A DNA stretch of 64,000 bases, taken from NCBI GenBank assembly GCA_977006965.1, contig OZ345353.1, forward strand, positions 3,782,001 through 3,846,000, written 5' to 3'. Of the stretch, positions 9,530-18,728 are shown piece after piece; within the stretch, counting starts at the first letter, position 1, and each line of letters opens with the position of its first letter. Source of the stretch: Phymatolithon calcareum (Eukaryota; Rhodophyta; Florideophyceae; Hapalidiales). Under the pieces are notes generated by a model. It was not told the DNA's origin. It was given only the letters and a program-made list of their open reading frames with translations, and made no database searches. The translations under genes and the position numbers were made by a program.

Positions 9530-10044
9530 AGCCGTGCCACCTCGGTACGGCGAATACTATCGAGGCTGATACCGTCTCGGTATATTTATCTTCGCTCGAA
9601 GGCGGAGATAGTGATGAGTTGATGTACGATGCAACTCTCAATGGCCATGCTGTTATGGGGCACCGGGACAGTGGAGCTTCTCATTTGTTTATGTCGAAGA
9701 AGTCCGCCATCCAGTGTGGCATGGAAATTAAGCCCGTTATTTCAACGCCAATCACACTTGGCGATGGGTCCAAGGTTTCTGCACTTGGAATTTCACGAGC
9801 TACTTTTGTCATGAATGGCGCCACCAGTGATGAAGATGTATACGTGGTGCAAATGACAGAGGAATATGATGACAAACCGCTTGTGACGGTGGGTAGGACT
9901 TGGCTTCGTCGGCACAACCCGCAAATCGACTGGTCTACTGACACTATTTGCATAACTCGCGGCGATGGATCGAAATGGATTATACGATCCAAGAACGCCT
10001 CTAAGCAAACTAAGGAAACCGTGACCTTCAAGCACATATCATTC
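9508..10044 (+). CDS. Aspartic protease part of pol, gypsy element 1
   Basis: Retroviral-type aspartic protease that would cut Gag-Pol. The frame overlaps the end of gag in -1 and contains the catalytic motif DSGAS (HRDSGASHLF, near 9663-9692) and a later hydrophobic-Gly pair (LVTVGRTWLRRHNPQIDW), as in Ty3 proteases. It ends at an in-frame TAA (10045-10047), after which the same frame continues into reverse transcriptase without loss of similarity. The TAA is therefore a nonsense mutation or, less likely, a readthrough site. Confidence 0.8.
9517..9523 (+). promoter_or_regulatory. Candidate -1 ribosomal frameshift heptamer (gypsy 1)
   Basis: In the Gag frame the codons are CAC CCA AAA GAC TAG, so C_CCA_AAA fits the X_XXY_YYZ slippery pattern. 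The -1 frame is open from 9508 and leads into the protease. I did not model a downstream pseudoknot. Confidence 0.6.
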
Positions 10045-10050
10045 TAACGT

Positions 10051-13013
10051 ATGAGCACATTGGTTAAAAAGGGGCACGAGCTTTTTGCTGTGAGAGCAAG
10101 TCCGGCTTTGTGCAATATGACAGTGACCGCTGGCTTTAATGACCTCATTCATGAATACGATGACGTATTCTTAGACGAACTGCCAGACGTGTTACCACCA
10201 AAACGCAATGTTGATTTCGAAATCAAGTTGACGAGTGATCAGCCGCCTCCTGTCAGGCCAGTCATACGACTTTCCAACTTGGAGATCGCAGAGTTGAAAA
10301 AACAACTCCAGTCGCTTATAAGCAAGGGGCTAATTCGCCCATCTGTTTCGCCCTATGGTGCTCCTGTATTCTTCGTTAAGAAAAAGAGCGGCGATTTGCG
10401 AATGGTATGCGACTATCGCGCTCTGAACAAAATAACCATCACCGACTCAAACCCGCTTCCGCTAATCAACGAAGCTTTGGATCAAGTGGCTGGCGCTAAA
10501 ATCTTCTCCAAAATTGACCTTTTGGGGGCTTATCACCAAATGAGGATCAAGGAAGAGGACTGCGCAAAGACGGCCATACGAACTCGGTTCGGATCTTTTG
10601 AATGGAGAGTGTTATGCTTTGGACTCACGAACGCTCCGCTGCTTTCACTCGCCTTATATCAAATTTGCTGCACGAGTTGAATGGAGAATGTCTTGTACTC
10701 TTTTTGGACGACATTCTTGTGTATAGCAAATCTGTGGATGAACACAAGGAGCATTTGAGAAAGCTATTTGATATCCTTCGAAAAAACGGCCTTTTCCCTA
10801 AGCGGTCTAAATGTGAATTCGGGGTGTCGGATGTTGAGTTTTTGGGTCACCGCGTCAATTCTAATGGCGTCTCAATGACTAAAAGGCTCGTTGATGCGAT
10901 CTTGGACTGGCCCACACCTCGATCTGTTCGCGACGTGCAAAGCTTCATGGGATTGGCGAATTATTACCGCCGATTTATCCGAGGCTTTGCAAGGATCCTT
11001 CAACCCATCTCGGATATTATTCGGGGTAAAACATTTGAATGGAATGAAGAGCATGATTTCGCTTTCAAAGAGATCAAAACAGCTCTTACAACGGCTCCTG
11101 TCCTCGCACACCCTCGCTACGATCTCACTTTTGTAGTGTCTACTGATGCATCAAAATACGCAGTTGGGGCCACTATCGAGCAGGAAGGCCATCCCATCGG
11201 CTACTTGTCTCACAGGTTGTCACCTCGTGAATATAATTGGGACACTGGAGACCAAGAGCTTCTCGCATTTATGATTGCACTACGGGAATGGGACGTCTAT
11301 CTTCGTGGTCGGCACTTTCTATTTCGCACTGACCACGAACCTATACGATATTTGCAAACCAAGGCACGACTTTCGGGACGCCAAGCACGATGGCTTGACG
11401 AGATCCAGTCATATCATTTTAACGTGGAACATGTACCCGGAAAAGATAACGTTGTCCCGGATGCTCTGAGCAGACGTCCTGATCATGACCCCACAATGAA
11501 AACTATGAGATTCATTGCTGATGATTTTTTGGAGAAGATAGCGGAGGCTTACAAGTCGGATGAGTGGTCCCTCTCCCTTATCAAGGCCCTAAACGATGAA
11601 GATGTTGATCCTGATCCGGCAGTGGCAAAGCAGATGAATAATTATGCGTACGATGGCAAAATTATACACTGGATTGGATCTAATGAGTCAAGGGTGTATG
11701 TTCCCAAGGATGAAGTCCTTCGTGACCTCATCATTTCTATGTTTCACAATGTGAGCCACTTCGGAATCGAGAAAACGTACAACTCGATATCACGCAATGT
11801 GTACTGGCCGAGAATGTATGAGGACGTGACCAACTATGTTTCAAGTTGCCACGAATGCCAGACAAACAAAGTTCCCAATATGCTTCCTGCTGGAGAACTA
11901 CAACCACATGACATACCGCAGAATTGTTGGGACGTTATTACGGCCGATTTCGTCACTGAGTTTCCGGAGAGCACAGCGGGTAATGATGCAGTTCTTGTTG
12001 TTGTCGATAAGCTGTCCAAGCGAGCTATATTCATCCCTCTGAAAAAGACCGCGAAAGCCCCTGACATCGCGAGCCTTTTTCAAGATCGTGTATTCTCAAA
12101 GCACGGAGTCCCAATATGCATGATATCGGACAGGGACCCAAAGTTCACCTCCCATTTTTGGACTTGCTTGATGGAGATAACAAACGTATGCCTCAACATG
12201 TCAACAGCAGACCACCCACAAACGGATGGCCAGTCGGAAAATATGATTCGTACCCTATCCAACATGATACGAGCAGTCGTGCAACGGACTCCCAATGACT
12301 GGGATACTGCGCTGCCGGAATTGGAGTTTGAATATAACAGCGCTAAGAATGCGAGTACTGGATTGTCTCCCTTTGAAGTTGACCTGGGTCGCCTTCCGAT
12401 GAACCCTATGGCGAGAAAACTGACGGACTGCAAGGTCAAGTGTCAAGCCGCAGCTGATGTCGCGGAGAGGCGAGAAGCTTATCGTCGCATTGCTCGCGAC
12501 AATCTTTCCCGAGCTCGGGCACAGCAAAAATATTATGCGGATAAGAAAAGAAGGCGGCAATCCTTTAAACTGGATGATTTGGTAATGTTAAATACCAAAT
12601 CCCTGGATTGCTTCAAAAGGTCTGACCTACCTGCGAAATGGCGCCCCAAATTTTTGGGTCCGCTCCGCGTTCTGAAGGTAATGGGTCCTGTCACCTACAA
12701 GATTGAAATGCCACCTTCAATGCCTCGCGCACACAATGTATTTCATGTGTCACGACTCAAGAAATATAACAAGCCGCTCAAGGACCCTGGTCCACTATCG
12801 ATCGTTGTTGACGCAGATGGAAATGTCGAACAAGAAGTTTCTGCTATCCTCGACCGAAAGCGCGAAAACAGGAAGCTCCTCTACTTGGTATTGTTTGAAG
12901 GTGACCCAGAATCTGAAGCCGTTTGGTTGCCTAAATCTGATCTCGATAATTGCAAGGATCTCGTTCAGCAATTCGAAAAGTCGACGAGGACGTCTCCTTC
13001 AAAAAGGAGGTGA
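10051..13013 (+). pseudogene. Reverse transcriptase, RNase H, integrase and chromodomain of gypsy element 1
   Basis: RT begins after the TAA (FLDELPDVLPPKRNVDFEI) with motif A FSKIDLLGAYHQMRI. A one-base deletion near 10639 (NAP|AAFTRL) moves the rest to another frame, which stays open to 13013. Then come motif C VLFLDDILVYS, RNase H (STDASKYAVGATI, with DQELLAF later), the integrase H2C2 finger (HFGIEKTYNSI...CHECQ), and the DDE triad in VITADFVTEF, MISDRDPKF and DGQSENMIR. The last 60 residues (EVSAILDRKRENRKLLYLVL, then AVWLPKSDL) match a chromodomain, which in chromoviruses steers integration to heterochromatin. Only the frameshift and the upstream stop break it. Confidence 0.9.
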
Positions 13014-13014
13014 G
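13000..13014 (+). other. Polypurine tract of gypsy element 1
   Basis: AAAAAGGAGGTGAG ends directly at the 3' LTR (13015). This is the expected position for plus-strand priming. Confidence 0.7.
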
Positions 13015-13366
13015 TGTAATACGGTGGAACACTCTCGAGAGAGTGTTGTGGCAATGTGTACGGCAGTAGCGATTACTGCATGGGTAGTGTGCCTGGCGCG
13101 TAGCATGCAACAACTGCATGTGCCTATATCAGGCTACGCGTTATATCTAGATTTGAACATGTAACGGTATCATTGCGAGGACCGCATAGGGCACGCAATG
13201 TACACGTAATTCGGGCAATCGGCAAGTGTGGCTATGCACTGCCGAATTGGTATAAGTAGCAACCTCGCCCGAACCAAAACACCAGGAACCATGAACTAAA
13301 TGCTTATGTTGTCTATTGAAAGCATCCTCACGAAGAGAACTGCGATTGTCGTCGGACTCTCTTACA
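13015..13366 (+). repeat. 3' LTR of gypsy element 1
   Basis: 352 bp, matching the 5' LTR at all but two visible positions (GGCAGTAG for GGCCGTAG, and TTACA for TTTCA at the end). Followed by the duplication GACCA. Confidence 0.95.
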
Positions 13367-13371
13367 GACCA

Positions 13372-13804
13372 TACCTACGGCCTTTTGGCACTCGCTAAAT
13401 TGTCCCATGCGTATGAAGATATGAAGAATTGAAAATCTTCATTTCTTCTTCTTCTTCTAGTCTATACTCACCCACGTTGCGTTCATTTGATTATGGTGCT
13501 GCAATTTTCTTTTGTGTCATGGTGCGCTGCGCACATGGACTGGTAGAGACAGACGCTCTTGTTTTTGTTTCTTGTCAACGAAGGCGATTATAAAATAAAT
13601 TTAGCATTCATTACGTGTGGCGCGTTTTGCCGATCTTCGTCTATTAGCGCAATAAGTCGGATGCGTAACACGGGAGCATCCCTGGGCGCAATGGCTTGGT
13701 ACAAGAAGAAGAAAGGTAGATTTTTAATTAAAAGTTACCAGAAAATATGTTTTTCATTGAAAAGGATGATTGACGCCGAATATGACACCAAAGGAATGTG
13801 GTTT
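13372..13804. other. Gene-free stretch
   Basis: Contains CTTCTTCTTCTTCT simple sequence near 13444. A segment at 13703-13735 (AGAAGAAAGGTAGATTTTTA) resembles sequence just past copy C of the membrane gene (about 41750-41780). It therefore belongs to the duplicated block. Confidence 0.4.
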
Positions 13805-15330
13805 CTAGCTTTCCAAAACCGCCTTGACCACGATAATACCTAGCTGTGCAACATAGGCTAGCGCAGAGTTTCGAGCATATGCCTGATCTAAAAGGGCGTA
13901 TTCGCCTGCGCCCCATCTTATGACAACACCCGATGAAACCCACGCAAATGCATTTACAACTGTCGTGAGCAGCCCATTGCGCCTCATACTTTGGATGATG
14001 CCTCGGCAAACCAGCGGAATGCCTCCCACGCCTACACTCACGTCATTTGTGATTCGGTTGTGGTAGTAAGGGATGCTCTTCACTATCGCTTCCGCAAGTT
14101 CATTGTTGTGCGCAAACGCAAACCGAACAAAGTGGACTACGGAACCCAGACCTATCACCTGGATTTCCGCACGTTGATCGCCCGCGGTTTTAGGATATCC
14201 TCAGCAAGCGGGATGTCAAGATCGATGCCACTGGATCCGCGCATCGACGCCGTAGACCAGTGCTCACTTCTAAGTAGCCACTCTCCAGCCGCTCTCCATG
14301 CGTCCCAGACATTCTTCGCTGCCTCAGCAAACTCTGATCGTACACTCTCTCGTTCTTCGCGGCAAATGAAAAAGTTAAGCATGATCGCCACTTTCCGCTC
14401 CTCAATTGCACGAGCAGTAGGGCGGTATGCGACGAAGGCCATTCTGTCAACAAGTCCATACGGCAGGAAAACATCCAAAAAAGGATCTCTAAGTCTTGTT
14501 TTCCATGCTTCCAAAGTTCTCCATAATCGACCCGTCATTTCCACAATGTGATCTTGGGGTAGCTTTTCAACAAAGGAATCGAGATAAGCGGCGATTGCAA
14601 CCTCGCTCGTGCTCTCATCATCCTTAATTGCCTCCACTCGACCCATTTTTACAGCGCTCACCTGCTGGTAAGCGGTGTTACCGCCCATGCCCAGACGCAC
14701 AGGCTCCAGCAGCTCCTCCCGCTGCAAGTCGATAGTATAGGCAACTGTATCATTGCGACGCCCTGGTTTGGGGAGCGTCAAGTAGCGCGCTGCTCTGCCG
14801 AATGAAATTTCACGCGCTTGCACCGGAGGTTCTGGAGTACTTCCTGTGGCCAAGAAGGCGACAGCCGTGGCGATCTGCACATCGGCCGCCTGCCAAGCCC
14901 TGTTTAAACCTGCCAGAACCACTCCCAGAATGAGAGGTATCCAAGTAAACACAAACAGAAAAGCTGGTTTGCGACGGAAACACTGGATCACATAGCTGTC
15001 TGTGGAAGGTGGTTCTCGTACGTGTCGTGTCTATGGAACTAGCGCCCACAGATAGCCATGTAGAGGAACAGAGGGTACGATCATGAATGCGAGCATTCCA
15101 CTTAACCTGCTGGTTATTTCTGAAAACATTGCGTACACAAGGAGGCACACAAAAACGGCTAGATAGAACACGAGAGGAACCACTGTGTATTTCCATTGCG
15201 GCGTTGATGCATGAAAGGAGAGGGAGAAGCGTTTTGTCAGCTGCCATGCGACGATCATGCTCATTCCGGCTGTCACGGATGCAACCATCGGCATAGCTTG
15301 TGGCCAAAAGTCGGTACACCTCTCCACCAC
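13805..15330 (-). pseudogene. Membrane-protein family, copy A (broken)
   Basis: One of three paralogues (with 23050-24573 and 39900-41429). Reading 15330 to 13805 it has an N-terminal hydrophobic segment (MPMVASVTAGMSMIVAW), a second (VVPLVFYLAVFVCLLVYAMF), a third near LSGMLAFMIV, and two more (AFLFVFTWIPLILGVVLAGL and VQIATAVAFLATG). A long soluble C-terminal half follows (LWRTLEAWKTR, EWLLRSEHWSTASMRGS, YALLDQAYARNSALAYVAQL). Defects: the start codon aligned to ATG in the other copies is GTG (15325-15327), TAG replaces CAG at 15031-15033, and about 7 bases are lost near 14183, shifting the last third. The family is not recognised; an integral membrane protein of about 510 residues is inferred. 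Confidence 0.7.
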
Positions 15331-17000
15331 GAACCAACTCTCGGATGGTTTCGTTTATGCCTGATTTCGCCGGATTCTAACATGTGCTTGGACATGTGTA
15401 TTAGTTCAGTCTGAACTGATACACTTGTATAGGATTTGTAAGAGGTACTGTGTGATCTAGGGCAGGGTGTAATATTGTCCAATTGGCAGGCTTTCCTCTT
15501 CTCAGTGATTGTGTGCAGCCGGCATCGATGTGGAGTTGCTCTACGCACATTTCGCGCATCAAAAATTCATGACTTCCTGTCAACTGTATTCCATTATGCA
15601 AAGTTTTGCCCTTGCAATATTTTTCGACATATTTCGAATGACTTACCCAATATCGCATTGGCTTTTTCGGAAGGGGTTCAGATGGCCGATTGTAATGATT
15701 CAATCCAGTGCAAAACCGAGTGCATTGAGCTCTCTACACCTCTCATCTTTGTGTGCTTCGGATTCGAGGCTTCTTTTCCACCCCGGATTGGAACCTTGTT
15801 CAGAATTGAACTAATTTCTTACACTCGCCATCTTATGTCTTTTTAAGACGCATCATGACAGAGAATACTGTTTTATAACCTTGTTTTTGCTAAAGCATAG
15901 AAGTGTAGCATCCCATAAACAATCGAAAATTGTCCTTCCCATTTCAGCGAGAAAGCACTTGCACCCAGCGCTGCCCTGTGTTGGGCATCAGAATATTTGT
16001 GCAGACTGCTGCGTAATCACTGAGAAAATAACGATAATGTTGGGTTTACCTTGAAAATGGGAAGTCTCTCTTTGATGCGAGGCCTCAGTCAAATATGTGA
16101 TCAGGATCATGGGTCAAATAAGGGCGGGGCGAGCAATTGCACACCTTGCAAAAAAGAGGGCCATTAACCGACACTAGGCTAATAGTACGTTGAGTGCTAG
16201 TCAGTGTCTGCGATTAATCCGTGGGTCCCTCTTGGAAGAGTCGTTCACCCCACTATGTTGACAGTGTCGCTCCTAGGTCTATGGCGATAATGTCGTTCAT
16301 TACACACCTGCGTCATTGCGCGTCTACAGCTGGCGAAAGTATAGGTGGAAAGCACAGTGAAAATAGACTGGTTAACGAGTCGTAGGAGTTAACGCTGAAG
16401 AAATCAAATGGCAGGAGTCAGTTTCTTGCATTTGGAGTGGACTCTTGTCTGAAAACTTGCTCCGAAGAGGGTATGAGCTCATCGCGGTATGCACTTCCAA
16501 ATAGATAAAAGCACCCAGTGCTTCTCATTTGGAACTGAACGATTTTCTTGACTTGAAATGTCCCATGAAGAAAGGAATTATCCTGTTGCATCCAGGACTA
16601 CTCAAAAGGCCTATGGTAATGCATTTGGTAGATAAGGACATATTCAGGCCGCGTTCTGCATCTTCACTGGGCGCTCCGAGTGGACGTACCTTCTTCTTTA
16701 ACGTGTGTTTTCGAAGTTGTCCAAGGACAACTCCACATCCGTACGGCTACAGTAGACGTTAACAGATACGAGTGGAACGTAGTATCAAAACAGCTCAAAG
16801 CTGCACAAACTGCAGAACTTCGGAGAGCTTAAAATCTATATCTCTACAGCCCATCTTCAGCCGCCGTCTTTCAAAGGGATGTCCCGGCTTGGAAACCATT
16901 TAGGGTGCTCACGGTAGCTGGTTTTGTCTCCTTCCCATGACGCACAGGTGCACGGGAGCCGGACCGGTTATGATAACCCGTCTGCTGTACGTACCTAATC
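15331..17000. repeat. Upstream part of the duplicated block, copy A
   Basis: Sequence upstream of copy A recurs upstream of copy B (24601-25640) and, inverted, of copy C (39000-39890). Shared stretches include GATTGTGTGCAGCCGGCAT, CCTTCCCATTTCAG and CACTTGCACCCAGCGCTG. The distal part (about 16690-16985) recurs at 27930-28430. No gene is visible. Confidence 0.65.
15391..15426. promoter_or_regulatory. Palindrome upstream of copy A
   Basis: TGTGTATTAGTTCAG, a 4-base spacer, then AACTGATACACTTG forms an inverted repeat about 70 bp upstream of the gene. A different palindrome sits at the same place in copy C (about 39797-39830), and none in copy B. It could be a regulatory site or a small insertion. 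Confidence 0.4.
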
Positions 17001-17389
17001 TAGATTAGTTTCAGAATATCATTTTTCGCTTTTTCACGGGCACGCTTCCGAGATCTTAGCGCTGGGAATGAACCTCGGCTAGCAATTTCCGACAAAATGA
17101 CGCCGGGTTAAGGATAGAAAAGGAATTATGCCAGTTTTCCCGCAGGGGCACTAATGCTGAAACACTTTTCTGACTTCTGACTGAAGAGAGCCAATACTAA
17201 ATTCGGCCTTGAGCAAATTCTTTTTGCTCAAAATCCTATGCGCACCCATGTCTCTCCCTAATAGACCATCTACGGTTTTGCAACGTACTCTAGCCGGAGC
17301 AGCTTAGGATCAAATTATCCGCAGTTTCCTTGACTCCACGCCGGCAGATCTTACTCGCTGGGTAATAAGGTGATGCCTCATACTCGTGT

Positions 17390-18034
17390 CTGTGGTGAGA
17401 GTCTGCAACAATCGGGCAAAAATTCGCTGAGCTGGTGGAATACCACTTCACCACCGATGCGTGAGGCACGCATATCGTCCAGGAGTTTGGGTATGGCCGT
17501 TGGCTTGCCTCTGCATGGCGATTTGAGAACGGATTGTGGTACATGCAGGGAGATCAAAATCTCTTTATGTTCAAAGATTCTTCCGATGTTCAGGTTGCCA
17601 CATAACGTTCCTTTCGCAGTGAGAGCGTCACAAATTCGAAGAGTTGCGTGGAGCCGACGGCGGCCGGAAAAACTTGCGAGTTTAGTATCATGTGCACCGA
17701 GTCAAACCTGGGCGGCTAGAAAAAAACAGCCCTGTTTGAAATTTTGTCGAGAGCGCTTGAAGCATGGCACTTCGTTCCATTTCGGGCTTGCGCACCGCAG
17801 ACGGGCACCGGCGCATTCATCACGGGCAAGTTTTGCCCTACCGATGTTTTTCGAGCTGCTGGCGAACCTGTGAAGATAACACGTGATACCGGATCGTCCT
17901 GCTTTGCCTACGTGTTCTGCGTTGCTAGTTCCACGGGCGGGTTGTGGTATATGCGCTGCTCACGCGCACGTCCGACCTCGTCAGACAGGGAGAGGGGAGT
18001 AGGAGGATGCTTCGCAGTGCAATGGGCGCCTTAA
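17390..18034 (+). pseudogene. Possible decayed gene, unidentified
   Basis: Frame 2 reads as protein-like sequence for about 210 codons: VEYHFTTDA, EFGYGRWLASAWRFENGLW, LSRALEAWHFVPFRACAPQT and ITRDTGSSCFAYVF. It contains three in-frame stops before about 17715. The last 96 codons (17744-18034) are open. The composition looks more like a real protein than the flanks, but I recognise no domain. It may be a relic gene or chance; no neighbour gives a clue. Confidence 0.25.
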
Positions 18035-18728
18035 GCGTGGCCTTCGAGAGATAATAATGCTCATGCGGATCCCAGTAAAAATACTGAAGAATTGCATTTA
18101 CAGTATAGCTGGAGTGAGGACCAGTCACTGCGGTACGGTATGAGATTTGCGACTTGGTTTTAAGTCCAAGAACGACGCAAAATGAGAAAAGTTCAAATTA
18201 AGATCAGATAGAGTCCCAAAAAAGCGAAGTTTGGGATCCTGAAACAGAATTGACCTGAATTGGCACATCTCGAAAAGCGGAACGGCAAACAATGGGAGTG
18301 AGAGCGGATGGTCCTTGTCACACTGAACGGCCCAATCTGGTAAAGTCGAGTCCAAAGAACTGCTTTTACTCTTGAATAAAGTTCAGTCGAGGTGAAAAAA
18401 TGATACAGCAGTGTTCACACCAATGGCCTTGGATCTATAAAAGACTGCAGCGATGTCTGCTACTTTAAAAACTGGAGGCAATATGAGGAAGCCCGGCGGT
18501 GGAATGAAAGTAATCATCAAAACTCGAAGAACGTGGCCACAACGTTTTTTGCATGTAGGGAGACTTTCCCAGGTTTGCTCCCAACGATGCTATGGGTAAG
18601 CAAGGTACAGTAGCGCCAAAAAACAACTACGACTGTGGAAGTACTATTGTTTCAAGCAATGAAAATTGTCAGGAAAACCGAAAGTGGAATTAGTTTACAA
18701 AATCAGAAGTCAATAACCTGAGCGCTCA
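18035..18728. other. Intergenic region downstream of MCM2
   Basis: No gene supported. It holds the 3' flank of the minus-strand MCM2 gene; no strong hairpin terminator or repeat is visible. Confidence 0.4.

Larger units (their letters stand above)
8183..13366 (+). mobile_element. Ty3/gypsy chromovirus-type LTR retrotransposon 1
   Basis: A 5184-bp element with 352-bp LTRs (8183-8534 and 13015-13366), each starting TGTAATAC and ending CA. A 5-bp duplication GACCA lies at 8178-8182 and 13367-13371. Order: LTR, primer site, gag, protease, reverse transcriptase, RNase H, integrase, chromodomain, purine tract, LTR. RT before integrase and the chromodomain place it with Ty3/gypsy chromoviruses. I see only two differences between the LTRs, so insertion is recent. 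Even so, pol has an in-frame TAA at 10045 and a one-base deletion near 10639, so this copy is not autonomous. Confidence 0.95.

Noticed and set aside
13805-15330. Alternative genetic code to explain stops in the membrane-protein copies
   Set aside because: The three copies use three different stop codons at different places, and the intact MCM2 frame ends normally at TGA, so ordinary nonsense mutations fit better.
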